Source of the DNA: Actinophytocola sp050699915
GTDB lineage: Bacteria > Actinomycetota > Actinomycetes > Mycobacteriales > Pseudonocardiaceae
Direction: 5' to 3'
Assembly (NCBI RefSeq): GCF_050699915.1
Contig: NZ_JBOHGA010000005.1
Location: forward strand, 1 to 64,000
Length of the DNA stretch: 64,000 bases
Below, in pieces: positions 16,447 through 26,603 of this stretch. Every line of letters starts with the position of its first letter. Positions within the stretch are counted from its first letter, which is position 1. Position numbers and translations under genes: made by a program. The notes below the pieces were generated by a model. The model did no database searches, was not told the DNA's origin, and saw nothing but the letters and a program-made list of their open reading frames with translations.

Positions 16447-17310
16447 CTATCCCGCGGTGGGCACCCGCTTCGCGGCGAGCCGCTCCGGCCGTGGCCAGCG
16501 CACGTTGGTCGCCCAGCCGAACTTCTCGAAGATCCAGATGAGCCGCGCCGAGATGTCGAGCTGCCCGCGCAGCACGCCGTGCCGGGCGCCGGTCGGGTCG
16601 GCGTGGTGGGAGTTGTGCCAGGACTCGCCCATCGACAGGATCGCGAGCGGCCAGAAGTTGGCGGCCTTGTCCCGGCTCTCGAAAGGCCGCGAGCCGACCA
16701 TGTGGCAGATCGAGTTCACCGACCAGGTCACGTGGTGCAGGAAGGCGATTCGCACGAGGCCGGCCCAGAACATCGCGGTGACGCCGCCCCAGACGGACCA
16801 CGTGATGAGCCCGCCCAGCACGCCCGGCAGCGCGATGGTGGCCACGGTCAGCGGGATGAACAGCTTGTCCACCACGCGGAGGTCGCGGTCGGTGAGCAGG
16901 TCCGGAGCGAAGCGTTCGGCGTTGGTCACGTCGCGCTCGAAGAGCCAGCCCATGTGCGCGTGCCAGAAGCCCTTGGCGATCGCCGCGGGGGAGGTGCCGA
17001 ACAGCCAGGGGGAGTGCGGGTCGCCCTCGCGGTCGGAGAAGGCGTGGTGGCGGCGGTGGTCGGCGACCCAGTCGATGACCGAGCCCTGCGCGGCCATGCC
17101 GCCGGCGACGGCCAGCGCGATCCGCAGCGGCCGCTTGGCCTTGAAGGAGCCGTGGGTGAAGTGGCGGTGGTAGCCAACGGTCACGCCGAGGGAGGAGACG
17201 AGGTAGAACGCCGCGGCCAGGGAGACGTCGGTCCAGCCGAGCCCCCAGCCCCACAAGAGCGGCACGGCAGCGACCAGCGCGAGGAACGGGATGAGGATGA
17301 AGAGCTTCAC
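16447..17310 (-). CDS. Acyl-CoA / fatty acid desaturase
   Basis: A membrane di-iron delta-9 type desaturase that introduces a double bond into long-chain acyl chains. All three His boxes are present: HRHFTH near residue 48, HRRHH near 85 and HNSHH near 235, with four hydrophobic spans around them. The GTG used here has GGAG 9 nt upstream and gives 287 residues. However, the frame stays open and coding-like for about 40 codons further upstream (segment LIGRRRSLPETYVV) without ATG/GTG/TTG, so the true N-terminus may be longer and use a rare start. A near-perfect palindrome about 140 nt upstream is the probable operator. Confidence 0.9.
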   Translation of the reverse strand: MKLFILIPFLALVAAVPLLWGWGLGWTDVSLAAAFYLVSSLGVTVGYHRHFTHGSFKAKRPLRIALAVAGGMAAQGSVIDWVADHRRHHAFSDREGDPHSPWLFGTSPAAIAKGFWHAHMGWLFERDVTNAERFAPDLLTDRDLRVVDKLFIPLTVATIALPGVLGGLITWSVWGGVTAMFWAGLVRIAFLHHVTWSVNSICHMVGSRPFESRDKAANFWPLAILSMGESWHNSHHADPTGARHGVLRGQLDISARLIWIFEKFGWATNVRWPRPERLAAKRVPTAG

Positions 17311-17450
17311 GACATACGTCTCCGGCAGCGAGCGCCGGCGACCGATCAGGGGTTTGGGCTGGGGACGGGGTTCCTCGCGCTGGGGCGAGAGCGTGGCAGT
17401 GATGAGCTCGACGACCTCGTAACTCGGCCGGGACGCGGCCTCTCAACGTT

Positions 17451-17474
17451 ACCTACGGTTACGTAGCCGTAGGT
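17451..17474. promoter_or_regulatory. 24-bp palindromic operator upstream of the desaturase
   Basis: Perfect 8-bp arms ACCTACGG and CCGTAGGT flank TTACGTAG, and the whole 24-bp element is palindromic except for one symmetric pair. A further half-site, ACGGTAGGT, begins about 10 nt away. Size and symmetry suit a TetR-family repressor of fatty acid genes; that assignment is inference. No cognate regulator is adjacent. It lies between the desaturase and the ctaA stop. Confidence 0.75.
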
Positions 17475-17495
17475 TCACGTCTCACGGTAGGTCGT

Positions 17496-18461
17496 TCAGG
17501 GCGTGGGCGCCACAAGCGCGTCGTCGCCTTCACGCCGATCCGACACCGGCCGGCCGTAGCCGCGGATCCCGCACCACAGCGAGGCAGTCGCGACGATCAC
17601 CGTCATCGCGCCGAGCACGTGCAGCGACACGAGCAGCTCCGGGACGCCGGCCCAGAACTGCACGAGGCCGATGGTTCCCTGCGCGAGCACCACGCCGACC
17701 AGCACCTGGTAGCGGCGCCACGGGGCGTTCGGCAGGCCGCGAAGCAGGAAGCCGAGCAGCACCAGCGAGCCGAGGAAGGCGTAGAGGAACGACGCGTGCA
17801 CGTGGGCCAACGTCTCGACCGGCAGGTCCAGTCGTGGCGTGTCCGGGTCGCCGCCGTGCGGGCCGGCGCCGGTGACCATGGTTCCGGTGACGAGCAGGCC
17901 GGCGAGGAGCGCGGTCTGCACGTAGAGCCAGGCGCCGACCGGCCGGCTGCCGGCGCCCGGTCGTGCGTCGTCGCCGGGCACGGCGTGCACGAGGAGGGTG
18001 GCGAGCCAGACCATGACGGTCGAGGCGAGCAGGTGGATGGCCACGGTCCACCAGACGAGGTCGAGCCGGACGGTGACCCCGCCGAGCACGGCCTGCACCA
18101 CCACGCCGACGGGCATGGCGATCGCGAGGCGCAGGTAGCGCCGGTCGCGCGGCTTGTTCAGCAGCGCGAGCACCAACGCGGCGCCGGCGACGATCCCGAC
18201 GATGCCGGTGAACAGCCGGTTGCCGTACTCGATCCACTGGTGCAGCGCGGCGTACTCGGGGTGCGCGACCGGCACCATGCTGCCGGGGAAACATTCCGGC
18301 CAGGTGGGGCAGCCGAGCCCGGAACCGGTGACGCGCACGACGGCCCCGGTCATCGCGATGAGCGCCTGCGTGGCGACTACCGCGATCGCGACGCCCAGCT
18401 GCAACCGCCGGCTTGGGCTTGGCAGGCGACCGATACGGGCCCGCAACGAGTCGAACGACAC
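17496..18461 (-). CDS. ctaA: Heme A synthase (COX15/CtaA family)
   Basis: Oxidises the C8 methyl of heme O to formyl, giving heme A for cytochrome aa3. The 321-residue protein has eight predicted membrane helices and conserved heme-ligand histidines in ALHQWIEYGNRL, VAIHLLAS, LAHVHASF and VSLHVLGA. The first external loop GLGCPTWPECFPG keeps the Cys pair of this family. The GTG start (VSFDSLRARIG) is at a normal family position. It lies apart from ctaB but in the same neighbourhood. Confidence 0.93.
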   Translation of the reverse strand: MSFDSLRARIGRLPSPSRRLQLGVAIAVVATQALIAMTGAVVRVTGSGLGCPTWPECFPGSMVPVAHPEYAALHQWIEYGNRLFTGIVGIVAGAALVLALLNKPRDRRYLRLAIAMPVGVVVQAVLGGVTVRLDLVWWTVAIHLLASTVMVWLATLLVHAVPGDDARPGAGSRPVGAWLYVQTALLAGLLVTGTMVTGAGPHGGDPDTPRLDLPVETLAHVHASFLYAFLGSLVLLGFLLRGLPNAPWRRYQVLVGVVLAQGTIGLVQFWAGVPELLVSLHVLGAMTVIVATASLWCGIRGYGRPVSDRREGDDALVAPTP

Positions 18462-18499
18462 GGCCCAGATCGTAGGCAGGGCGGGCGGGCCGGCCCCGG

Positions 18500-19276
18500 T
18501 CAGGCCAGCTTGGTGGTGCGCGCGGCGAGCAGGGCGGCGACCGCGCCCCAGCCGAACAGGACCGCGAAGGCCGACCACCCGGGCACCGCGCCGTCGACGA
18601 GCGCCACCCGCAGGCCCTCGGCCAACGCACCAGAGGGCAGCAGGCCGACGATCGTGCTCAGCCCGTCCGGCATCGACGCGACCGGCACCGCGAGGCCGCC
18701 CGCCAGCAGCAGCACGAACCACACGATGTTGGCCAGTGCCAACACGACATCCGCCTTCAGCGCGCCGCCCAGCAGCACGCCCAACGCGCCGAACGCGAGC
18801 GTGCCCAAGATCACCAGCAGCACCGCCCAGCCGATGCCCGCTGCGGACGGGGACCAGCCGAGCACGGCCGCCACGACCGCGAGCACCACCAGCTGGATCG
18901 CCACCACGACGAGGCCGGCGATGGTCCGCCCGCCGACCAGCAGCCAGCGCGGCAGCGCGGTGGCCGCGAGGCGCTTGAGCACGCCGTAGCGCCGGTCGAA
19001 GCCGAGCGCGATGGCCTGGCCGGTGAACGCGGACGACATCACCGCCAGCGCGAAGATCCGCGGCGCCACCGAGTCGATGCGTGGCTCCGGCACGGAGAAG
19101 ACGTCGAGCACGGTCAGCCCGATCAGCAGCGCGAGCGGGATGAGCAGGGTGAGCAGGATCTGCTCGCTGTTGCGCAGCGTCAGCATCGCCTCGGTGCGCA
19201 CGTGGATGGCGAGCATGTGGCCCACCCGGCCGCGACCGGGTGCCGGGGTGAAGGTGCCGGCGGGGAACGTGGTCAT
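18500..19276 (-). CDS. ABC-2 type transporter permease
   Basis: A 258-residue membrane protein with six hydrophobic helices, typical of ABC-2 exporter permeases (FGALGVLLGGALKADVVLAL, MSSAFTGQAIALGFDRRYGV). Its ATG overlaps the stop of the ATPase gene by one base (TGATG), so the two make one exporter. The substrate is unknown. Adjacency to ctaA and mptB is conserved in mycobacteria, which may hint at a respiratory or envelope role. Confidence 0.9.
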   Translation of the reverse strand: MTTFPAGTFTPAPGRGRVGHMLAIHVRTEAMLTLRNSEQILLTLLIPLALLIGLTVLDVFSVPEPRIDSVAPRIFALAVMSSAFTGQAIALGFDRRYGVLKRLAATALPRWLLVGGRTIAGLVVVAIQLVVLAVVAAVLGWSPSAAGIGWAVLLVILGTLAFGALGVLLGGALKADVVLALANIVWFVLLLAGGLAVPVASMPDGLSTIVGLLPSGALAEGLRVALVDGAVPGWSAFAVLFGWGAVAALLAARTTKLA

Positions 19277-20211
19277 CAGCGCAGTTCCCGTCCCGTCAGC
19301 TCCAGGAAGACGTCCTCGAGGCTGCGCCGGCCGACGTGCAGCTCCTCGGCCAGCACGCCCTGTTGCGCGCACCAGGCGGTCACGGCCGACACCACCTGCG
19401 GGTCCACCTTGCCGGTCAGCAGGTACGCGCCCGGAGTCAGCTCGACGATGCTGCAGTCGTCCGGCAGCGCCGCGCACAGCTGGCTCGTGTCCAGACCCGG
19501 CTGCGCGCGGAAGCGGAGCTGCGCGGCCTCCGGCTGCTCGGCGGTGAGCTGGCGCGGGCTGCCCTCGGCGACCACCCGACCGCGGTCGATGATCACCACA
19601 TGGTCGGCCAGCTCCTCGGCCTCCTCCATCGCGTGCGTGGTCAGCAGCACCGAGACGCCGTCCGCGCGCAGGGCCGACACCAGCTCCCACACCAGCCGCC
19701 GTGCCTGTGGATCCAGGCCCGCGGTCGGCTCGTCGAGGAACACCAGCTCCGGGCGACCCACCAGCGCGCACGCCAGCGACAGCCGCTGCTGCTGACCGCC
19801 GGAGAGCCGCTTGTACGGCGTCCGGCGCGCGGCGGACAGGCCCAGCACCTCGATGAGCCACGCCGGGTCGATCGGGTTCGCCGCGCACGCGGCCACGAGC
19901 GCGAGCATCTCCTCGGCGCGGACGCCCGGGTACGCGCCGCCGCCCTGCGGCATCACGCCGATCCGCGGGCGCAGCCGCTCGCCGTCGGTGGTCGGGTCCA
20001 GGCCGAGCACGCGCACCGAGCCCGCGTCGCGGCCCAGGAAGCCCTCGCAGATCTCGATCGTCGTCGTCTTCCCGGCACCGTTCGGACCCAGCAACGCGAG
20101 CACCTGCCCGGGCAGCAGCCGCAGGTCCAACCCGTCCACCGCGACGGTCGATCCGAAACGCCGGACCAGACCCGACACGTCAACCGCGGGATCAGGGGTG
20201 CTGGCGCTCAC
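19276..20211 (-). CDS. ABC transporter ATP-binding protein
   Basis: A 311-residue ATPase of the DrrA-like exporter class. Walker A is GPNGAGKT near residue 44, the signature is RLSGGQQQRLSLA, Walker B is LVFLDEPTAGLDP, and the H-loop lies in LTTHAMEEAEE. A C-terminal extension of about 90 residues follows the nucleotide-binding domain, as in DrrA-type proteins. It energises the permease encoded just downstream. The GTG start is 9 nt before the end of the gap to the next upstream gene. Confidence 0.92.
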   Translation of the reverse strand: MSASTPDPAVDVSGLVRRFGSTVAVDGLDLRLLPGQVLALLGPNGAGKTTTIEICEGFLGRDAGSVRVLGLDPTTDGERLRPRIGVMPQGGGAYPGVRAEEMLALVAACAANPIDPAWLIEVLGLSAARRTPYKRLSGGQQQRLSLACALVGRPELVFLDEPTAGLDPQARRLVWELVSALRADGVSVLLTTHAMEEAEELADHVVIIDRGRVVAEGSPRQLTAEQPEAAQLRFRAQPGLDTSQLCAALPDDCSIVELTPGAYLLTGKVDPQVVSAVTAWCAQQGVLAEELHVGRRSLEDVFLELTGRELR

Positions 20212-20220
20212 GCGCTAAGG

Positions 20221-20838
20221 CTATGACGTGGCGCGCACCATGGACTCGCTAGCCTCCTCGAACGTCGTCGCGAACGCCGCCGGGTACCGCTCCCGCACCC
20301 GCTCGATGTGCCGGATCCGACTGGTCTCACCCCAGCGGAGCCGGTCGAAGTCGGTGAACGGCCGCTCGAGGGCGTCGAGGGCGTCCACCGTGGTGCGTAA
20401 CTCGTTCCGCCACGCGGGGTCGTCCTCGGCGGGCGCCGCCACCAGCACCTCGACCCGGCGGACGAGCCGGTACTTCTCGGCCATCGCCTCCGGCGTGACC
20501 GAGCGCAGACACACGCCGAACTGGCCGCTCAGAAAGCCGGCCCAGTCCTCGGCGGCGTCCGCGTCGGCGGTCGGCACCGTGCCGGCGGCGGCCAGGTAGC
20601 GGGCCCGGAACAGGGCGGGCAGCGCGTCGACGCCGCCGGCCTCGTCGACCAGCGCGAAGTAGTCCGGCGGGAAGCGGGCCTCGCCGGAGGGCAGCACGTA
20701 CGTGGCCCGCGGTAAGCGGCCGGCGGAGATCAGGGCACGGACCTCGGCGACGCTCTCGGTCCGGCCGTGGCACAGCTCGTCCAACGTCCGGTACTCGGCG
20801 AGCACGTACCGGATGTCCGACTCGGAGAAGGTCACCAT
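20221..20838 (-). CDS. Hypothetical cytoplasmic protein
   Basis: I do not recognise this 205-residue protein. It is soluble, rich in Arg/Glu/Ala, with no signal peptide and no clear catalytic motif. Segments include YVLAEYRTLDELCHGRTESV and PRATYVLPSGEARFPPDYF. Third codon positions are strongly G/C, so it is a real gene. An in-frame GTG eight codons earlier could also be the start; neither has a good ribosome site. It lies 9 nt before the ABC ATPase start and is probably co-transcribed. Confidence 0.75.
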   Translation of the reverse strand: MVTFSESDIRYVLAEYRTLDELCHGRTESVAEVRALISAGRLPRATYVLPSGEARFPPDYFALVDEAGGVDALPALFRARYLAAAGTVPTADADAAEDWAGFLSGQFGVCLRSVTPEAMAEKYRLVRRVEVLVAAPAEDDPAWRNELRTTVDALDALERPFTDFDRLRWGETSRIRHIERVRERYPAAFATTFEEASESMVRATS

Positions 20839-20895
20839 GCCGCGAAGGCTAAGCGCGGGCACCGACAGTTCCGGAGGGCCGAGCCATCGGGCCGG

Positions 20896-21246
20896 TCATT
20901 CAGCCCCGGCGATGTTGCCGGAGACCACCAGAGCCACCACCGGCAACGCCCACGCCAGCACGAGCCACGGGTACGGACGGCGGTCGCGTTTGACGGCGAA
21001 ACCGCCGGCGAGGCCGCCGACGAGCAGTCCGGCGACGACGGCGCCGGCGGGAATCTGCCAGACCAGCTGCTGTGTCGCCGGCGAGCAGATGGGCCGGTCG
21101 GGATCACCGCTGCATGCGTCGCTCGCGATGGTCATGAACGCGCCCAACGACACCATGAAGGGCGCGGCGATGGCGAGGAGTCCCATGGTCAGCGCCAGCA
21201 CCAACCCCCGCCGGTTCCGGCGGGCGCGCTGCTCGTCGGCGGTCAC
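20896..21246 (-). CDS. Small membrane protein downstream of mptB
   Basis: A 116-residue protein with two or three hydrophobic segments (LVLALTMGLLAIAAPFMVSL, VVAGLLVGGLAGGFAV and a third near the C-terminus). Two cysteines in DACSGDPDRPICSP suggest a disulfide in an external loop. The GTG start overlaps the mptB stop by four bases (GTGA), pointing to coupled translation and perhaps a partner role in lipoglycan synthesis. No family is recognised. Confidence 0.75.
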   Translation of the reverse strand: MTADEQRARRNRRGLVLALTMGLLAIAAPFMVSLGAFMTIASDACSGDPDRPICSPATQQLVWQIPAGAVVAGLLVGGLAGGFAVKRDRRPYPWLVLAWALPVVALVVSGNIAGAE

Positions 21247-22841
21247 CGGGTGACGCGGCGGGGCCGGCTCGGGATGTACTTGCGCACCGCCAGCAGGGCC
21301 AGCCCGACCACGATCACCGCGGCCACGTACGAGTAAGGAAGCTGGTAGGTGCGCCCGTCGAACGTGGTCCCGGTCGGCGGCAGCGCCACCGCGAACGCCG
21401 CGCTGATCCCCATGGCCATCGTCCGGAAGCGGATGTTGCCGGCCGCCACCGCCAGCGGCAGCGCGGCCCACAGCAGGTACCACGGCTGCACGGTCGCGCC
21501 GAACACCAGCACCGCGCCCAGCGCCGCGCCAAGCCCGATCATCGGTCGCAGCCGCCACCGGAAGCTGTCCAGCAGGAGCTTCGCGGCGAGCAGCGGCCCG
21601 AGCAGCGTGCCAACCATGCGGCTGACCGTGATCGCCGCGTCGATGTGGTTGCCCAGGCCCAGCATGATGCCGAGCCCGCCCGCGCCGAACCCGAGCGCGG
21701 TCATCGGCGCCATCCAGCTCTTGATGGCGTTGGCAGTGTTCAACGTCATCGCCCAGCCGTAGCCGAGCCCGCTGCCCAGCGACGCGATCGTGAGCACGGC
21801 CAGGAACAACACCATCAGCACGGCGCCCGTGCTGAACAGATGGCTCCACCGCCCGCCCCGCCGCCGGGCGATCATCACACCGAGGAAGCCGAGCGCCAGC
21901 GCCGCGGGGATCTTCACCGCGGCGCCCAGCGTGATGACCGTGGCGCCGATGCCGTACCAGAGCAGCTCGCCCTGTTGCCATGGCGGGAACGGCCCGTCCG
22001 GCGTCACCCGCGGCATCCGTTTCAGCGCGAGCTCGATGCCGACGAGCATCAGGCCGATCGCGAGCGCCTCGTTGTGCACGCCCACGACCAGGTGGAACAG
22101 CACCAGTGGGTTCGCCGCGCCGAGCCACAGCGCGCTGACCGGGTTGATGCCGAACCGGCGGGCCAGCCGCGGCAGCGCCCACACGATCATGGCGAACCCG
22201 ATCAGCGCCAGCAGCCGGTGGAACGCCACGCCCATGACCACGTGGTCGCCGGTGACCCAGGTGATGCCCTTGCCGATCGTGATGAACAGCGGCCCGTACG
22301 GCGACGGCGTGTCCCGCCACATCGTGGGCACGGTGCGGGTCAGCGGGTCGGCGTTGCCGAGCGCCTCGGCGGGCCCGGTCGTGTACGGGTCCAGGCCGCG
22401 CGCGGCGATCTCGCTCTGCGCGAGGTAGCTGTACACGTCCTTCGAGAACATCGGGACCGTGAACACCAGGGGCGTGGTCCACATGATCAGCGTGCGGGCC
22501 ATCTGCGGCAGCGACACCATGCGCTCGCGGCCGGGCAGCGACAGCCGGCCCAGCCCCAGCCAGGCCAGCACGATCATGAACATGCCGGTGAACGCGAGCG
22601 CGATGGACACCGTCGGCATCCGGCTGAACAGGCTGAAGAAGGGCAGGCTCCACACCGGGTTGAACACCGGCGCGGCTCCGGCGCCGAGCGAGCCCGCGGC
22701 CAGCAGCAGCGAGCCGACCGTGCCGAACCGGCGGACCACGTCGAGCTGGCGCCGCTCGCGGTCGTCGAGTTGGTCGGTGCCGGGTTCGGGCACGGTGGCA
22801 CGGCCGTTCACGTCCCCACGCACCGTGTTGCCCACCGCCAC
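21243..22841 (-). CDS. mptB: MptB-like alpha-(1->6)-mannosyltransferase
   Basis: A large polytopic GT-C glycosyltransferase using polyprenyl-phosphate-mannose, expected in lipomannan/lipoarabinomannan backbone synthesis at the membrane. Over about 532 residues it has about twelve hydrophobic helices and the typical loop MFSKDVYSYLAQSEIAARG then LDPYTTGPAEALG, plus PSPYGPLFITIGKGITWVTG. The locus mptB next to divergent sufR-suf matches Rv1459c/Rv1460 in M. tuberculosis. The start is uncertain: several in-frame GTGs lie between 22811 and 22883 and none has a clear ribosome site. Confidence 0.85.
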   Translation of the reverse strand: MAVGNTVRGDVNGRATVPEPGTDQLDDRERRQLDVVRRFGTVGSLLLAAGSLGAGAAPVFNPVWSLPFFSLFSRMPTVSIALAFTGMFMIVLAWLGLGRLSLPGRERMVSLPQMARTLIMWTTPLVFTVPMFSKDVYSYLAQSEIAARGLDPYTTGPAEALGNADPLTRTVPTMWRDTPSPYGPLFITIGKGITWVTGDHVVMGVAFHRLLALIGFAMIVWALPRLARRFGINPVSALWLGAANPLVLFHLVVGVHNEALAIGLMLVGIELALKRMPRVTPDGPFPPWQQGELLWYGIGATVITLGAAVKIPAALALGFLGVMIARRRGGRWSHLFSTGAVLMVLFLAVLTIASLGSGLGYGWAMTLNTANAIKSWMAPMTALGFGAGGLGIMLGLGNHIDAAITVSRMVGTLLGPLLAAKLLLDSFRWRLRPMIGLGAALGAVLVFGATVQPWYLLWAALPLAVAAGNIRFRTMAMGISAAFAVALPPTGTTFDGRTYQLPYSYVAAVIVVGLALLAVRKYIPSRPRRVTR

Positions 22842-22924
22842 GCGGGAAGGGTATCGATCGGTCCCGACAGTGACGCCGCTCACCTCCGGGAACCCCGTCT
22901 TTGCGGGCCGGAACGAAATACGAC

Positions 22925-22939
22925 ACACTGATGTTGTGA
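22925..22939. promoter_or_regulatory. SufR operator overlapping the sufR start codon
   Basis: The sequence ACACT-GATGT-TGTGA fits the ACACT-N5-TGTGA pattern that I recall being reported for M. tuberculosis SufR. It covers the GTG start of sufR itself, so bound SufR would block its own transcription and that of the suf genes behind it. No Shine-Dalgarno is visible before the GTG, which suggests a leaderless or near-leaderless message. Confidence 0.7.
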
Positions 22940-23663
22940 AAAACGAGCAGCAGGCCGAGGGCCGCACCAGGCATGGTGTGGCGCGTCTGCTGCTGGAGGA
23001 AGGGCCGATCGCCACGACCGCCGTCGCCGACACGCTGGGGCTGAGCCCAGCTGCTGTGCGCCGGCACCTGGACGTGCTGGTCGCCAACGGGGAGGCCGAG
23101 TTCCGCGACGCCCCCCGGCGCGGTCAGCGAGGTCGCGGCCGGCCGGCCAAGCTCTGGCTGCTGACCGAGACCGGCCGGGCCCGGTTCGGCCACGCCTACG
23201 ACGACCTGGCCATCGCGGCCATCCGGTTCGTCGCGGAGGCCGGCGGCGAGACCGCCGTGCGCGCCTTCGCGGAGCGTCGGGCGGCCACGCTGGTCGACCG
23301 GCACCGCACCGCGGTGACCGCCCAAGCAGAGGTCACGGGCCGCGCCAAGGCCCTCGCGACCGCCCTCACGCGAGAGGGTTACGCTGCGTCGACGCGGCGG
23401 GTCGGGACAGGGGAGCAGCTCTGCCAGCACCACTGCCCGGTCGCTCACGTCGCCGCGGAGTTCCCCCAGCTGTGCGAGGTCGAGACGGCGGCGTTCGCCG
23501 ACCTGCTCGGCACCCACGTCCAGCGGCTCGCGACCATCGCACGCGGAGACGCCGTGTGCACCACCCACGTACCGCTCGGCGGCCCCGAACCCGCAGAGCC
23601 GGGCGCGCAAGGGTTGATCCAGATCGACCCGCCTGCGACCACCACAACCGAAGGGACGCCTTC

Positions 23664-23667
<4 letters not shown>
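22936..23667 (+). CDS. sufR: Iron-sulfur cluster sensor/repressor SufR
   Basis: A 243-residue winged-helix regulator that holds a 4Fe-4S cluster and represses the suf operon. The HTH reads ADTLGLSPAAVRRHLDVLVA near residues 33-52, followed by a basic wing GQRGRGRPAKLWLLTETGR. The C-terminal half carries the Cys/His set QLCQHHCPVAH, PQLCEVE and DAVCTTH that would bind the cluster. It is divergent from mptB and its stop overlaps the sufB ATG (ATGA). Autoregulation is supported by the operator over its start codon. Confidence 0.93.
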
Positions 23668-25106
<1,439 letters not shown>

Positions 25107-26264
25107 ATGACGTCCGTTGCACAGACACCGCACTCGCATGGCGCGGTGGTTCCGAAGGCGTCCAGGGCCGAACATTTCGCCTCCTTCGACGTCGAAGCGT
25201 TCGAGATTCCCGGTGGTCGCGAGGAGATCTGGCGCTTCACGCCGATGAAGCGCCTGCGCGGCCTGCACGACGGGACCGCACGAGCCTCCGGCGACCTGAC
25301 CGTCGAGGTCGACGGTCCGGACGTGACCGTCGAGTCCGTCGGCCGCGACGACGAGCGGCTCGGCAAGGCGGGCACCCCGGGCGACCGGATCGCCGCACAG
25401 GCGTACTCGTCGTTCGGTAAGGCCACGATCGTGACCGTGCCGAAGGAGACGAAGGCCGGCGTCGCAACGGTGACGATCACCGGCCCCGGCGAGGGCGAGG
25501 TCGCCTACGGGCACCTGCAGGTCCACGCCGAGCAGTTCGCCGAGGCGGTCGTCGTGCTCGACCATCGGGGGAGCGGCACGGTCGCCGACAACGTCGAGAT
25601 CCTCGTCGGCGACGGCGCGAAGCTCACCGTGGTCAGCGTGCACGACTGGGCCGACGACGCGGTCCAGGTTTCCGCGCACCACGCGAAGCTCGGCCGGGAC
25701 GCGACGTTGCGGCACCACCTCGTGGCGCTGGGCGGTGACGTGGTGCGGATCAGCCCGACCGTGGTCTACGCGGGCCCGGGCGGCGACGCTCAGCTCAACG
25801 GGTTGTACTTCGCCGACGCGGGCCAGCACATCGAGCTGCGTACATTCGCCGACCACGCCCAGCCGAACTGCAAGTCCGACGTGGTCTACAAGGGCGCGCT
25901 GCAGGGCGATGGCGCTCGGACCGTCTGGATCGGCGACGTGCTGATCCGCGCGGCAGCCGAGGGCACCGAGACGTTCGAGCTGAACCGGAACCTGGTGCTC
26001 ACCGAGGGCGCGCGCGCCGACTCGGTGCCGAACCTGGAGATCGAGACCGGCGAGATCGCGGGCGCCGGGCACGCGAGTGCCACCGGCCGGTTCGACGACG
26101 AGCAGCTGTTCTACCTGCAGGCACGGGGAATCCCGGAGGACTCGGCCCGCCGGCTGGTCGTCCGCGGCTTCTTCCACGAGCTGCTGATGAAGATCGCCGT
26201 CCCGGAGATCCGGGAGCGCTTGGAGGCGGCCATCGAGGAAGAGCTCGAGGCGGTCGGGGTATGA
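25107..26264 (+). CDS. sufD: Fe-S cluster assembly protein SufD
   Basis: The paralogous partner of SufB in the SufBC2D complex. The 385-residue protein is N-terminally divergent and has the shared beta-helix core (SAHHAKLGRDATLRHHLVAL, NGLYFADAGQHIELRTFADH) and C-terminal LQARGIPEDSARRLVVRGFF motif. The ATG follows the sufB TAA without any gap, so translation is coupled. Its stop overlaps the Rieske ferredoxin ATG. Confidence 0.95.
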   Translation: MTSVAQTPHSHGAVVPKASRAEHFASFDVEAFEIPGGREEIWRFTPMKRLRGLHDGTARASGDLTVEVDGPDVTVESVGRDDERLGKAGTPGDRIAAQAYSSFGKATIVTVPKETKAGVATVTITGPGEGEVAYGHLQVHAEQFAEAVVVLDHRGSGTVADNVEILVGDGAKLTVVSVHDWADDAVQVSAHHAKLGRDATLRHHLVALGGDVVRISPTVVYAGPGGDAQLNGLYFADAGQHIELRTFADHAQPNCKSDVVYKGALQGDGARTVWIGDVLIRAAAEGTETFELNRNLVLTEGARADSVPNLEIETGEIAGAGHASATGRFDDEQLFYLQARGIPEDSARRLVVRGFFHELLMKIAVPEIRERLEAAIEEELEAVGV

Positions 26265-26575
26265 GTCGCGCGTGTGCACTGTCCGATCTGGACGACGGCA
26301 AGCCGTTCGCCGTCGAGGTGGATGAGGTCGACGTGGTGCTGGTGCGCCAGGGCGACGCGGTGCACGCGCTGCGCGACGAGTGCTCGCACGCCGAGCTGGC
26401 TCTGTCGGAGGGCGAGCTGACGCCCAAGGGCATCGAGTGCTGGCTGCACGGGTCCTGTTTCGACCTGCGCACCGGCGCGCCCTCCTCGCCGCCGGCCACC
26501 GAGCCGGTCGAGGTGTTCCCCATCGAGATCCGCGACGGTGAGGTCCACGTGGACGTCACCGCCGCCACGAACTGA
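26261..26575 (+). CDS. Rieske-type [2Fe-2S] ferredoxin of the suf operon
   Basis: A 104-residue non-heme Rieske ferredoxin. The cluster ligands are C-S-H in RDECSHAELALSEGEL and C-W-L-H in GIECWLHGSCFDL, in the usual two-loop order. It probably supplies electrons for cluster assembly or repair. This position between sufD and sufC is common in actinobacteria outside the tubercle bacilli, to my knowledge. The ATG overlaps the sufD stop by four bases. Confidence 0.93.
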   Translation: MSRACALSDLDDGKPFAVEVDEVDVVLVRQGDAVHALRDECSHAELALSEGELTPKGIECWLHGSCFDLRTGAPSSPPATEPVEVFPIEIRDGEVHVDVTAATN

Positions 26576-26603
26576 CTTACCCACCAAGGAGAAAGCAACA
26601 GAG

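Noticed and set aside
15487..17466. A 659-codon plus-strand frame across the quinone reductase and desaturase
   Set aside because: Antisense to two well-supported genes; the sequence is Arg/Gly/His-rich noise.
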